A stretch of 64,000 nt of DNA from the NCBI GenBank assembly GCA_964594125.1, contig CAZQLL010000016.1:29821-93820 (forward strand), given 5' to 3'. The notes beneath the pieces were generated by a model. It was not told the origin of the DNA, did no database searches, and saw nothing but the letters and a program-made list of their open reading frames with translations. Every line of letters begins with the position of its first letter. Position 1 is the first letter of the stretch. Below are positions 38,340-47,204 of the stretch, one piece after another. A program made the translations under genes and the position numbers. The DNA comes from CAVRZJ01 sp964594125. GTDB lineage: Bacteria > Acidobacteriota > Thermoanaerobaculia > Thermoanaerobaculales > Thermoanaerobaculaceae.

Positions 38340-39421
38340 CGCAGCTTCAGCGTCGACAGCCCGATCAGGGCGAACACGCCCGCCACGATCCAGAAGCGCA
38401 CCACCACCTGCGTCTCGGCCCATCCGGAGAGCTCGAAGTGGTGGTGCAGCGGCGCCATGCGGAAGATGCGGCGGCCGCGCGCCTTGAAGCTCGCCACCTG
38501 GAGGATCACCGACATCGCCTCGGCGACGAAGAGGCCGCCGACCAGCACCAGCAGCAGCTCCTGTTTGACGATCGCGGCGGTGCAGCCGATCGCCGCGCCG
38601 AGCGCCAGCGAGCCGACGTCGCCCATGAACACCTGCGCCGGGTGGCAGTTGAACCAAAGGAAGGCCAGCGACGCGCCGACCATGGCGGCGCAGAAGACGG
38701 TGACTTCCCCGGCGCCGGTGACCGCCGTGATCTGCAGGTACTGCGCGAGCTTCGCGTGGCCCGCGAGGTAAGCGAAGATGGTGTAGGTGCCGGAGGCGAT
38801 GAGCACCGAGCCGATCGCCAGACCGTCGAGGCCGTCGGTGAGGTTGACGGCGTTCGAGGAGCCCACGAGCACCAGCGCGACGAACGGGATGTACAGCCAC
38901 CCGAGATCGAGCTGCACGTTCTTGAAGAAGGGGACGGCGAGCACCCCCGCGTGCGGCGCATGGCCGGCGACCAGCCGGATGGCGACGGCTGCGAGCAGCC
39001 CGCAGCCGATCTGCAGCGCCATCTTCTGCCAGGCGCGCAGGCCGAGGTTCTTGCCGCGCGCCACCTTGAGCCAGTCGTCGAGCAGCCCGATGCCGCCGAA
39101 CAGCAGGGTGGTGACCGTCACCACCCACACCCACGGCTCGGTGAGGTCGCCCCAGGCGAGGATCGGCACGACGATCGCGAAGAGGATCAACAGACCGCCC
39201 ATCGTCGGCGTGCCCGCCTTCTTCTGGTGCGAGGCCGGCCCCTCCTCGCGGATCGCCTGGCGGATCTGGCGGCCGCGCAGGGCGCGGATCAGCGGCCCGC
39301 CGATGAGCAGGCCGAAGACGAGCGCCGTGAGGATCGCGAGCGCCGCGCGGAACGTGATGTAGCGGAACACGTTGAGCGGGCTGTACAGCTCGTGGAGGCG
39401 GTACAGCAGCCAGTACAGCAT
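38336..39421 (-). CDS. mraY: Phospho-N-acetylmuramoyl-pentapeptide transferase
   Basis: Integral membrane enzyme that links the muramyl pentapeptide to undecaprenyl phosphate, forming lipid I. The 361-residue product shows the family signatures KKAGTPTMGGLLIL, GGIGLLDDWLK (catalytic Asp pair), SSNAVNLTDGLDGLAIG, FMGDVGSLALG, and the C-terminal PLHHHFELSGWAETQVV. About ten hydrophobic segments are visible. ATG 39421 shares one base with the murF stop. Confidence 0.97.
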   Translation of the reverse strand: MLYWLLYRLHELYSPLNVFRYITFRAALAILTALVFGLLIGGPLIRALRGRQIRQAIREEGPASHQKKAGTPTMGGLLILFAIVVPILAWGDLTEPWVWVVTVTTLLFGGIGLLDDWLKVARGKNLGLRAWQKMALQIGCGLLAAVAIRLVAGHAPHAGVLAVPFFKNVQLDLGWLYIPFVALVLVGSSNAVNLTDGLDGLAIGSVLIASGTYTIFAYLAGHAKLAQYLQITAVTGAGEVTVFCAAMVGASLAFLWFNCHPAQVFMGDVGSLALGAAIGCTAAIVKQELLLVLVGGLFVAEAMSVILQVASFKARGRRIFRMAPLHHHFELSGWAETQVVVRFWIVAGVFALIGLSTLKLR

Positions 39422-40770
39422 CAGCGCCTCCCTGCCAGCAGCGCATCGACGACGCGGTCGAGGCGGATGCCGCGCGACCCCTTGACGAGCACCACGTCGC
39501 CGGGGCGCAGCAGTGCGGGGAGGAGGCGGATCGCGGCATCGGCGTCGGCGACGTGGTGGGCGACCGCGTGCGCGGCGCGCGCCAGCGCCGCCGCCGCCTC
39601 GCCGCCGACGGTGACGACGACGTCGCAGACCGCGCCGGCGCGCTCGCCGACGTCGCGGTGGTACGAGACCGCGCCCGGCCCGAGCTCGAGCATCTCGCCG
39701 AGCACGGCGACCTTGCGTCCCTCGCTCTCGGCCAGCAGATCGAGCATGCGGAGCACCGCGTGCGGCGACGCGTTGTAGGAGTCGTCCACCAGCGTCACGC
39801 GGCCGGGGAGCTCGTGCACCTCGCCGCGCCGGCGTGCCGGAGCGAGGGTGGCGGCGCACGGTGCGATGCGCTCCGCCGGGACGCCGAGCGCGAGCGCGCA
39901 GCAGGCGGCGGCGAGCAGGTTGTCGGCCTGGTGGCGGCCGGCGAGCCCCCATTCGACCGCGACGGCGCGCTCGCCGCCGCAGAGGCGGAACGCCGCTCCG
40001 CGCAGCCCGCGGCTGGCGTACCCCTCGATCCACAGGTCGCTCCGGCCGGGCATCCCGTAGCCGAGCACGCGGCCGTGGAAGCGGCCGGCGAGCGCGGCGA
40101 CGCGCCGGTCGGCGAGGTTGAGCACCAACGTCGCGTCCGGCGGCAGGTGCGGGATCAGCTCCGCCTTCGCCTCTGCGATCGCGTCGAGCGACGGGAAGAA
40201 CTCGATGTGCACCGGCGCGATCGCCGTGTAGACGAGGGCGTCCGGACGCGCGACGCGGCCGAGGCGGTCGAGCTCGCCGGCGCGGCTCATGCCGAGCTCA
40301 GCCACCATCCACTCGATGCCGTCGCGCTGGTTGCACACCTCGGCGGGGAACCCCGCCTGCGAGTTGCGGCTGCCGGCGGTGGCGCCCACCTCGAACGTCG
40401 TCGCCAGCAGCGCGGCGAGGAAGTCCTTGGTCGTCGTCTTGCCGACCGAGCCGGTGACGCCGGCCATGCGCCACGCCGCCGCGGCGCGCTCGCCGGCGGC
40501 GATCGCCTGCAGCGCCGCCAGCGTGTCCGGCACCACGAGCTGCGCGACGGGGAAGTCGAGCTGGCGGGCGACCAGCGCGGCCGCGGCGCCGGCGCCGGCC
40601 GCGTCGGGCACGAACTCGTGGCCGTCGGCTCGCTCGCCGGGCAGCGCCACGAACAGATCGCCCGGGCGGACCGCGCGCGAGTCGATGGCGACGCCGGTCA
40701 CCGGCGTGCCGCCGTCGCCGGCGACGGCGCCGGCGCAGCGGGCCGCGAGCTCGGCGAGCGCGCGGCGCAT
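39421..40770 (-). CDS. murF: UDP-N-acetylmuramoyl-tripeptide--D-alanyl-D-alanine ligase
   Basis: Adds D-Ala-D-Ala to the tripeptide precursor, 449 residues. It has the N-terminal domain motif GVAIDSRAVRPGDLFVAL, the ATP loop VTGSVGKTTTKDFLAALL, the ELGMSRAGEL and NLLAAA regions, and the C-terminal LVDDSYNASPHAVLRML and VLVKGSRGIRLDRVVDALL. ATG 40770 follows the murE stop with no gap (TAGATG). The source of D-Ala-D-Ala (ddl) is not in this window. Confidence 0.97.
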   Translation of the reverse strand: MRRALAELAARCAGAVAGDGGTPVTGVAIDSRAVRPGDLFVALPGERADGHEFVPDAAGAGAAAALVARQLDFPVAQLVVPDTLAALQAIAAGERAAAAWRMAGVTGSVGKTTTKDFLAALLATTFEVGATAGSRNSQAGFPAEVCNQRDGIEWMVAELGMSRAGELDRLGRVARPDALVYTAIAPVHIEFFPSLDAIAEAKAELIPHLPPDATLVLNLADRRVAALAGRFHGRVLGYGMPGRSDLWIEGYASRGLRGAAFRLCGGERAVAVEWGLAGRHQADNLLAAACCALALGVPAERIAPCAATLAPARRRGEVHELPGRVTLVDDSYNASPHAVLRMLDLLAESEGRKVAVLGEMLELGPGAVSYHRDVGERAGAVCDVVVTVGGEAAAALARAAHAVAHHVADADAAIRLLPALLRPGDVVLVKGSRGIRLDRVVDALLAGRR

Positions 40771-42231
40771 CTAGGAGCGCCTCCGGCGCGCCAGCTCGCG
40801 CACCACCTCGCGGTCGTCGAACGGAACGCTGTGGTCGGCGAACTCCTGCTCGGTCTCGTGCCCCTTGCCGGCGAGGAGGATGATCGAGCGCTCGTCCGCG
40901 ACGGCCAGCGCCGCCGCGATCGCCTCGCGGCGGTCGGCGATCGCGAGCGCGCGGGCGTTGCCGCTCGCCCGGATCCCCACCATCACCGCGTCGATGATCG
41001 CCAGCGGATCCTCGCGGCGCGGGTTGTCGCTCGACACGATCGGCACGTCGGCCAGCCGTCCGACCACCTCTCCCATCGGCGCCCGCTTGCCCGGGTCCTT
41101 CTCGCCGCCGCAGCCGAAGACGACGATCAGGCGGCGGTCCGAGACCGCGCGCAGCGCCGACAGCACCTTCTCCAGCGCATCGGGGGTGTGCGCGAAGTCC
41201 ACGAACACCGCCGGGCCGGCGCCGATCGCCACCGGCTCCAGGCGCCCCGGCGCCGGGCGCGCGCCGGCGAGCCCCGCGGCGATGGCGTCGAGCGGCAGCG
41301 ACAACGCGATCGCGGCGCCGGCGGCGGCGAGCGCGTTGCGCAGGTTGTGCTCGCCGACCAGCGGCAGCTCGACCGGCACCTCGCCGGCCGGCGTCACGAG
41401 GACGAACGAGGTGCCGGCCAGGGAGTAGCGCGGCGCGCGGGCGGTCACGTCGCAACGCTCGCCGAGGCCGAACGCGAGGTCGCCGGCGCGCGGCTCGTCG
41501 AGCAGCGTCGCCAGCCAGCGATCGTCGGCGCCCACCACCCGCCGCCCCGGCGGCTGCGCGCGCAGCCGCCCGCACAGCCGTTTCTTGACCTCGAAGTACG
41601 CCTCCATCGTGCCGTGGTAGTCGAGGTGGTCGCGCGTCAGATTGGTCCACACGACGGCGTCGAACTCCAGACCGGCCACGCGGTCGAGCGCGATCGCGTG
41701 CGACGACACCTCCATGGCGGCGATGGTGCCGCCGCCCGCCGCGAGCTCGGCGAGCAGCGGCGCGAGGTCGGTCGCCTCCGGGGTGGTGCGCGGCGCTGGC
41801 ACGCGGCGGTCGGGCAGCTCGTACGCGAGCGTGCCGAAGGTGCCGACACGCGCGCCGGCGGCGCGCGCGATGCGGCCGAGCAGGTCGACCGTGGTGCTCT
41901 TGCCGTTGGTGCCGGTGACGCCGACCAGGCGCAGCCGCCGCTCGGGGTTGCCGGCGAGCGCCCACGCGGCAAGCGCGGTGGCGTGCCGCGGCGCGTCCGA
42001 CCGCAGCCACGGCAGGTCCACCCCGGGATCGCGGTCGGAGAGCACCGCGGCGGCGCCGCGCGCCTGCGCTTCGGCGGCGAACTCGACGCCGTGCCGACGC
42101 AGGCCGGGCAGCGCGGCGAAGACCATCCCGGCGAGCACGTCCTGTGACCGGTGGGTGATCCCGGCCACGGCGGCGCCGCCGTCCCCGCGCAGCGAGGCGC
42201 CCACGGCCGCGGCGAGCTCGGCGAGGGTCAC
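40771..42231 (-). CDS. murE: UDP-MurNAc-L-Ala-D-Glu--meso-diaminopimelate ligase
   Basis: Adds the third residue of the stem peptide. The 486-residue product has GITHRSQDVLAGMVFAAL, ATP loop GVTGTNGKSTTVDLLG, SSHAIALDRVAGLEFDAV and FGCGGEKDPGKRAPMGEV. The specificity motif DNPRREDP matches the DNPR type that selects meso-diaminopimelate rather than lysine, so the peptidoglycan is predicted to be A1gamma. GTG 42231 overlaps the ftsI stop by GTGA. Confidence 0.96.
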   Translation of the reverse strand: MTLAELAAAVGASLRGDGGAAVAGITHRSQDVLAGMVFAALPGLRRHGVEFAAEAQARGAAAVLSDRDPGVDLPWLRSDAPRHATALAAWALAGNPERRLRLVGVTGTNGKSTTVDLLGRIARAAGARVGTFGTLAYELPDRRVPAPRTTPEATDLAPLLAELAAGGGTIAAMEVSSHAIALDRVAGLEFDAVVWTNLTRDHLDYHGTMEAYFEVKKRLCGRLRAQPPGRRVVGADDRWLATLLDEPRAGDLAFGLGERCDVTARAPRYSLAGTSFVLVTPAGEVPVELPLVGEHNLRNALAAAGAAIALSLPLDAIAAGLAGARPAPGRLEPVAIGAGPAVFVDFAHTPDALEKVLSALRAVSDRRLIVVFGCGGEKDPGKRAPMGEVVGRLADVPIVSSDNPRREDPLAIIDAVMVGIRASGNARALAIADRREAIAAALAVADERSIILLAGKGHETEQEFADHSVPFDDREVVRELARRRRS

Positions 42232-43916
42232 GCCGCCGCCCCCGGGTCCGGTGCGATGGCGAGCAGGCCGGCGAGGCGCGCCGCGATGCGGCCGTAGGTC
42301 GGCGCCGCGACGTCGGACGCCCAGAAGGCGGTGCGCGGCTCGTCGACGCAGACGACGATCACGAGGCGGGGCCGTGCCACCGGGAAGAACCCGGCGAACC
42401 ACGGGGCGTGCGCGCCGGCGGCGTAGGAACCGGCGATCGGCTTCTGCGCCGTGCCGGTCTTGCCGGCGATGCTGTACCCGGCGACCCTGGCGGCGGTGCC
42501 GGTGCCCTCCTCGACGACGCCGGTGAGCAGCCCGACGACGGCGCGGGCCACCTCGGCCGGCAGCACGCGCTGCGGCGGCGCCGGGCGGTGCACCAGCACG
42601 GCCTTGCCGGCCGCATCGCGCGTCTCGCGCACGATCGTCGGCTGCACCAGCAGGCCGCCGTTCGCGAACGCCGCGTAGGCGCGCGCGAGCTGCAGCGGGC
42701 TGACCGTGATCTCCTGGCCGATCGCCAGCCCGGCGCGGGAGAGCGCCGACCAGCTCTTCGGGCCGCGGTAGACGCCGCGCGTCTCGCCGGGAAGCTCGAT
42801 CCCCGTCGCGCAGCCGAACCCGAGCCGGGTGATCATGCCGTCGAGCTGCGCCGGCGACAGGCGGTGCGCGATGCGGATCGTGCCGGCGTTCGACGAGTGG
42901 GTGAGGAGGTCGCGCACGCTGAGGAGACCGTACCTCGCGTGATCGCGGATGAAGAAGCCGGCCACCTGCACGCCGCCGCCGGAGCAGTCGACCATCTCGC
43001 CGGCGCGCAGCACGCCGGCCTCGAGCGCCGCCGCGATGACGAAAGGCTTGAACGTCGATCCCGGTTCGAGCGCCACCTCGACCGCCCGGTTGCGGCGGGC
43101 GCCGGCGGCGGCGTCGCCGGGGCGGCCCGGCAGGTACGACGGCAGCGAGGCGAGCGCCAGCACCTCGCCGGTCGCCGGGTCGAGCACCACCGCGCCGGCG
43201 CCCTTGGCGTCCACCCGCTCGACCGTGGCGGCGAGCTCCTGCTCGACGATCGCCTGCACCCGGCTGTCGATCGTCAGCGCGAGCGACTGGCCGGGGCGCC
43301 CCGCTTTCTCGAGCCGCATGTCGAGAGGGGTCGGCAGGCTCTTGCCGTCGCGCAGCAGGCGGAACAACGAGGGAACGCCGCGCAGCGTCGAGTCGTACGA
43401 TGCCTCCACCCCGGCCTGGCCGATACCCTCGGCGTCGACGAACCCGATCACGGCGCCGGCGAGCGCCCCGTGCGGGTACACCCGCTGCTCGGTGCGCAGC
43501 GTGCCGATACCGCGCTGGCGGAGGTGCGCCACCGCCGGCGCGGCCGCCGGGTCGAGGTTGCTGGCGAGGTAGAAGAACCCGTCGCGCGACTCGAGCTGGG
43601 CGCGGATCGCCGCCGCGTCGCGGCCGACGATCGGCGCCAGGCGGCGGGCGAGCTCCGGCCAGCGCTCGCGCGGCACCTGGCGCGGGTTGGCGTACACCGA
43701 GACGCGCTCGAGCGACGAGGCGAGGATGCGCCCGTCGCGGCTGACGATGTCGCCGCGCGGCTCGTCCACGTCGATCGTGCGCTCCTGCTGGCGGGCGGCT
43801 TCGCCCTGCCAGCGCTCGTGCTGCACGACCTGCACCTGCGCCAGGCGGCCGAGCACGAGCGCGGCCCACACCGCGAACGAGGCCACGATCAGGCGGAAGC
43901 GGCCCGCGGGCAGCAT
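42228..43916 (-). CDS. ftsI: Septal peptidoglycan transpeptidase (class B PBP)
   Basis: Penicillin-binding protein of the divisome, 562 residues. One N-terminal membrane helix (about 9-27), a dimerisation/pedestal region (RGDIVSRDGRILASS), and the transpeptidase domain with SxxK (EPGSTFKPF), SxN (THSSNAGT) and KTG (IAGKTGTAQK) motifs. No PASTA domains. It pairs functionally with FtsW encoded further down the same operon. ATG 43916 shares one base with the ftsL stop. Confidence 0.95.
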   Translation of the reverse strand: MLPAGRFRLIVASFAVWAALVLGRLAQVQVVQHERWQGEAARQQERTIDVDEPRGDIVSRDGRILASSLERVSVYANPRQVPRERWPELARRLAPIVGRDAAAIRAQLESRDGFFYLASNLDPAAAPAVAHLRQRGIGTLRTEQRVYPHGALAGAVIGFVDAEGIGQAGVEASYDSTLRGVPSLFRLLRDGKSLPTPLDMRLEKAGRPGQSLALTIDSRVQAIVEQELAATVERVDAKGAGAVVLDPATGEVLALASLPSYLPGRPGDAAAGARRNRAVEVALEPGSTFKPFVIAAALEAGVLRAGEMVDCSGGGVQVAGFFIRDHARYGLLSVRDLLTHSSNAGTIRIAHRLSPAQLDGMITRLGFGCATGIELPGETRGVYRGPKSWSALSRAGLAIGQEITVSPLQLARAYAAFANGGLLVQPTIVRETRDAAGKAVLVHRPAPPQRVLPAEVARAVVGLLTGVVEEGTGTAARVAGYSIAGKTGTAQKPIAGSYAAGAHAPWFAGFFPVARPRLVIVVCVDEPRTAFWASDVAAPTYGRIAARLAGLLAIAPDPGAAA

Positions 43917-44335
43917 CAGCGCCCTGTCTCCGCGGGGGCGGCGGCGCTGCCGCCTTGCGGGCGGGGCGCGGCGGCGGTCTTCGCCGGGAAGAGCAGCAGG
44001 CGGCCGTCGGCGCCCAGGTAGGCGAGGCTCTCGCGCGGTGGCGCCGCGAGCCCGAGCTCGGCCACCTGCCGCGCCAGCGCCCCCGGCGAGGTCAGCGCCT
44101 CGCGCTCGAGCAGCAGGCGGCGGTGCTCGCGCTCCAGGCGGCCGACCTCCGCGCTGAGCTGGGCGATCTCGTAGCGCATCCGGACCACCGCCTGGCGAGG
44201 GCCGACGAACGCCGCCAGCGACACGCCGACCAGCGCCGCGCCGGCCAGGCACGCGGTCACCCACCGGCGCCAGCGCTCGTCGAGCGGGCGCACCAGCCAC
44301 CGGTTGGCCGGGCGGTAGCCGTGCTCGATGCGCAT
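43916..44335 (-). CDS. ftsL: Cell division protein FtsL
   Basis: Small bitopic divisome protein, 139 residues. A basic cytoplasmic start (ANRWLVRPLDERWRRW), one membrane helix (about 27-45) and a coiled-coil stretch with heptads (RYEIAQLSAEVGRLEREH). The tail is Ala/Pro-rich. Sequence identity in this family is low; position between rsmH and ftsI, size and topology decide the call. It starts 3 nt after the rsmH stop. Confidence 0.85.
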   Translation of the reverse strand: MRIEHGYRPANRWLVRPLDERWRRWVTACLAGAALVGVSLAAFVGPRQAVVRMRYEIAQLSAEVGRLEREHRRLLLEREALTSPGALARQVAELGLAAPPRESLAYLGADGRLLLFPAKTAAAPRPQGGSAAAPAETGR

Positions 44336-44338
44336 CCG

Positions 44339-45346
44339 CTAGCGCCTCGCCGCCACGCGCAGGCGCGCCGAGCGGGCGCGCGGGTTGGCTGCGGTCTCGG
44401 AGGCGCCCGGGCGGATGGCGCGCCGCGAGACGAGCTCGAGGGTCGTCTCCGGGCCGCAGGCGCACTGCCGCGTCCCGGGCGGGCAGACGCAGCGGCCGGA
44501 GAGCCGCCGCAGCGTGCGCTTGACGAGGCGATCCTCCAGCGAGTGGAAGGCGATCACGACGAGGCGCCCGGCCGGGCGCAGCACCTGGGCGGCGGCGGCC
44601 AGCGCCGGCTCAATGCCTTCGAGCTCCCGGTTGGTCGCGAGGCGCAGCGCCTGGAAGACCCGCGTCGCCGGGTCGATGCGGCCCCGGCGGCCGCCGAGGA
44701 CCGACCCCACGATGCGGTGCAACTGGCCCGTCGTGACGATCGGCGCTCGCTCGCGGGCGCGCACGATGGCGCGCGCCACGCGGCGCGCGCGCGGCTCCTC
44801 GCCGAGGTCGCGGATGATGCGCACGAGCTCCTCCTCGCCGGCCGCAGCCAGCAGGTCGCGGGCGGTCGCGCCCGCCCCGGAGAAACGCATGTCGAGCGGT
44901 GCGTCGAAGCGGAACGAGAACCCCCGCTCCGGGGTGTCGAGCTGCAGCGACGAGACGCCGAGGTCGAACAGGACCCCGTCGGGGGCGCCGGCGCCGAGGT
45001 CGCGCAGCGCGCCGGCGATCTCCGTGTACGGCGAGTGCACGAGGACGGCGCGGTCGCCGAACGGCCGCAAGCGTTCGGCGGCCGCGGCCAGCGCCTCGGG
45101 GTCGACGTCGAAGCCGATCAGGCGCGCTCTCGGTTCGCGCTCCAGCAGCGCGGCGGCGTGGCCGCCGAGGCCCACGGTAGCGTCGACGTACAACCCCTCC
45201 GGGCGAGGCGCGAGAGCCTCCAGCGCCTCGGCGAGCAGCACCGGAAGGTGCGTCGAGGCGGCGCTCCTGCCGCCGCTCTCCGCGGGCAGCGCCGCCGTTC
45301 CGCCCGCAGGACGCAGCGCCGCAGGCCGCACGTCACCGGCGAGCAC
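44339..45346 (-). CDS. rsmH: 16S rRNA (cytosine1402-N4)-methyltransferase
   Basis: SAM-dependent enzyme that methylates C1402 in the ribosomal P site. The 335-residue product has HLPVLLAEALEAL, the SAM motif YVDATVGLGGHAAALL, DGVLFDLGVSSLQLD, and the C-terminal VIAFHSLEDRLVKRTL plus the CPPGTRQCACG cysteine loop. The N-terminus is extended by about 30 residues before the conserved start. GTG 45346 lies 3 nt after the mraZ stop, with GGAG in the end of mraZ. Confidence 0.96.
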   Translation of the reverse strand: MLAGDVRPAALRPAGGTAALPAESGGRSAASTHLPVLLAEALEALAPRPEGLYVDATVGLGGHAAALLEREPRARLIGFDVDPEALAAAAERLRPFGDRAVLVHSPYTEIAGALRDLGAGAPDGVLFDLGVSSLQLDTPERGFSFRFDAPLDMRFSGAGATARDLLAAAGEEELVRIIRDLGEEPRARRVARAIVRARERAPIVTTGQLHRIVGSVLGGRRGRIDPATRVFQALRLATNRELEGIEPALAAAAQVLRPAGRLVVIAFHSLEDRLVKRTLRRLSGRCVCPPGTRQCACGPETTLELVSRRAIRPGASETAANPRARSARLRVAARR

Positions 45347-45349
45347 CGG

Positions 45350-45790
45350 TCACTGCTCCAGCGCAGCGAGCGCCGTGAGCTCTTCGATCGAGAACGCCTT
45401 CGTGAGCTCGCCCTGGGCACGGTCGCGCGCCACCACTGCGAGGAAGTGACCACGCCCGGACACCACAACCTCGCCGCTCATGCCGATCGCCTCGCGCAGC
45501 AGCGCCGGCACCAGCACCCGGCCCTGCGCGTCCATCTCGTCCTCCTGGCCGTAGTTGGCGTGCTCCAGCAGCCGCTGCACGAGGGGGTCCAGCGACGGCC
45601 GCGAGAGGAACCGCTGCTCGAGGTCCTCCCACACCGCGAGCGGGTAGACCCGGATCTCGTGGGGGGCGAGCGAGGTGACGAACACCTGCGCACCGAACCA
45701 TTCCTCGACCTGGCTCTTCAGGCGCGCGGGCAGCTTCAGACGACCCTTGTCGTCGATCGTCGCCTGGTAGCTCCCGCGAAACGTCTGCAT
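45350..45790 (-). CDS. mraZ: Transcriptional regulator MraZ
   Basis: First gene of the dcw operon, 146 residues, with two AbrB-like SpoVT motifs: FRGSYQATIDDKGRLKLPAR and EMDAQGRVLVPALLREAIG. MraZ forms rings and in E. coli represses its own operon by binding GTGG-type repeats. Four such repeats lie 39-72 nt upstream here. ATG 45790 (MQTFRGS) is the family-typical start; the longer in-frame reading would run through the operator repeats. Confidence 0.96.
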   Translation of the reverse strand: MQTFRGSYQATIDDKGRLKLPARLKSQVEEWFGAQVFVTSLAPHEIRVYPLAVWEDLEQRFLSRPSLDPLVQRLLEHANYGQEDEMDAQGRVLVPALLREAIGMSGEVVVSGRGHFLAVVARDRAQGELTKAFSIEELTALAALEQ

Positions 45791-45828
45791 CGCCTCCGGC
45801 TCCCCAACCGCGCCAGCGGAGCAGTGGG

Positions 45829-45862
45829 CCACTTCGGTCCACTTCCTTCCACTTTTTTCCAC
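45829..45862 (-). promoter_or_regulatory. MraZ-box operator: four GTGG repeats at 10-bp spacing
   Basis: On the minus strand GTGG occurs at 45862, 45852, 45842 and 45832, exactly 10 bp apart (GTGGAAAAAA, GTGGAAGGAA, GTGGACCGAA, GTGGCCCACT). This periodic array just upstream of mraZ is the known form of an MraZ-binding site and sits at or just past the predicted transcript start. Confidence 0.85.
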
Positions 45863-45866
45863 TGCC

Positions 45867-45895
45867 ATCATGGGGTGCCCTTCCGGGGCTGTCAA
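45867..45895 (-). promoter_or_regulatory. sigma70-like promoter of the dcw operon
   Basis: On the minus strand a perfect TTGACA (45895-45890) and CATGAT (45872-45867) are 17 nt apart. The start of transcription would fall near 45860, inside the MraZ repeats, which fits autorepression by MraZ. Confidence 0.75.
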
Positions 45896-46241
45896 GCCCC
45901 CTGGGCAGATCGCCGAGACGTGAGCGTCGAGCGTCGAGAGCCAGCGGCGCGCCGATCGGCTGCTCCCACGAGGTGTCGCGGCGCGAACGGATCCTTGCGA
46001 GCGGCAGCGCGCCGGCGACCCGGGAGCGCCGCCGGCGCTCGAGGGGTGAGGGCGCCGGGTTTTCTTCGGCGCTCAGTCTGAGGTCGCGAGACCTCGCCGC
46101 CACCAGGTAGTCAGCGCGGGCTCGCGACCGCATGAGCTGCGGGCATGAGCCCGCGCCGAGCTGTGGGCGGCGCCTCGCTCACCCGCGAGTCATGCGGTGG
46201 CGCGCGGATGCGCGCTGGAGGGCGGCGCCGGCCCCCCGCGG
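45896..46241. other. Gene-free stretch between mraZ promoter and SurA-like gene
   Basis: 346 bp with no convincing coding frame. It holds a member of the GGTCTCGCGACC repeat family (45997-46096) and a 10-bp perfect stem (46114-46123 with 46147-46156, 23-nt loop). Confidence 0.65.
45997..46096 (-). repeat. GGTCTCGCGACC repeat family, copy D
   Basis: On the minus strand: GAGGTCTCGCGACCTC, then a spacer, then CGGCGCCCTCACCCCTCGAG, CGCCGGC and CGCTGCCGCTC. The same blocks in the same order occur at 50536-50720 and 60314-60453. Confidence 0.7.
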
Positions 46242-47204
46242 CTACGAACTGGGGGCGAACAGTTCGGGGTGGACCTCGACGACGTAGCGCTTCTTCAGGC
46301 CGTCGACGACGCCGCGCACCTTGGCGCGATAGCGGTCGTTCATCTCGTGCACGCGCAGCTCCTCGGCGACCTCGGCGAACGGCCGGAAGCCGGCGGGGAG
46401 GCGCTCCACGAGGCGCACCACGTGGACGCCGACCTGGCTGCGGAACGGATCGGCGACCTCGCCCTGCTTCAGGGGCGCCACGGCCTCCCGCACCTCGGGC
46501 CTGAGGTCGGGGACGGCGACGGCGCCGAGGTCGCCGCCGGTCGCGTTCCCGGCTTCGGTCTCCTCCTTGATTACGGCCGAGAAGTCGCGCCCGCTGCGCA
46601 CGGCCGCTGCGAGCTGCCGTGCGCGCGCCATCACCCGGTCGGCATCGTCGGGCTCGCTGCCGACGGCGAACACCAGATGCTCGAGGCGAACCTGCTCCGG
46701 CACGGCGAACCGCTCCTTCTCCCGCGCGTAGCGCTGGCGCAGCTCCTCCTCGGTGACCGGGATGGCGCCGACCTCGCGCTGCATGACGCGGCTGATCAGC
46801 ATCTGCTCGCGCATGCGCGTGCGCAACTGCTCCACGGACAGTCCGAGGCCGCGCAATGTCTGCTCGAACTGCTCGTCGGTCTCGATGCGGTTCTGCTCGC
46901 GCAACCCCTTGAGCTGCGCGCTGACCTCGTCCTCCGAGATCTCGAGCTTGATCTCGGTGGCCCGCTCGAGCAGGCAGAGGTCGTCCGCCGCCTCGTTGAC
47001 GAGGTCGCCGTACATCGCCGCCGTGACCTGGGCGCCGGTCTCGGCGGCGCGCTCCGCCACACGCTTGCGCATGTCGGCGATGGTCAGGATGCGGTCGTTG
47101 ACGCGGACCACGATCCCCTCGATGACCTGCCGCTCGGCGGCGGGAACAGGCGCGGCGAGCGCCGCAGCGAGGGCGGCGGCGACGGAGACGGGAACTCTTC
47201 TCAT
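46242..47204 (-). CDS. SurA-like periplasmic peptidyl-prolyl isomerase/chaperone
   Basis: A 320-residue exported protein with a signal peptide (about 1-23, ending VPAAE). The SurA-type helical N-terminal domain (EGIVVRVNDRILTIADMRKRV) is followed by a single parvulin domain (about 170-270; VRLEHLVFAVG, ATGGDLGAVAV, VGVHVVRLVERLPAG). E. coli SurA has two parvulin domains, so this is a one-domain form. It probably guides outer-membrane proteins, such as the LptD encoded 6 kb away. ATG 47204 overlaps the upstream foldase stop by ATGA. Confidence 0.85.
   Translation of the reverse strand: MRRVPVSVAAALAAALAAPVPAAERQVIEGIVVRVNDRILTIADMRKRVAERAAETGAQVTAAMYGDLVNEAADDLCLLERATEIKLEISEDEVSAQLKGLREQNRIETDEQFEQTLRGLGLSVEQLRTRMREQMLISRVMQREVGAIPVTEEELRQRYAREKERFAVPEQVRLEHLVFAVGSEPDDADRVMARARQLAAAVRSGRDFSAVIKEETEAGNATGGDLGAVAVPDLRPEVREAVAPLKQGEVADPFRSQVGVHVVRLVERLPAGFRPFAEVAEELRVHEMNDRYRAKVRGVVDGLKKRYVVEVHPELFAPSS

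Noticed and set aside
39553..42147. 864-codon plus-strand open frame opposite murF and murE
   Set aside because: Pure antisense shadow with Arg/Gly/Ala bias; the minus-strand genes carry all expected motifs.
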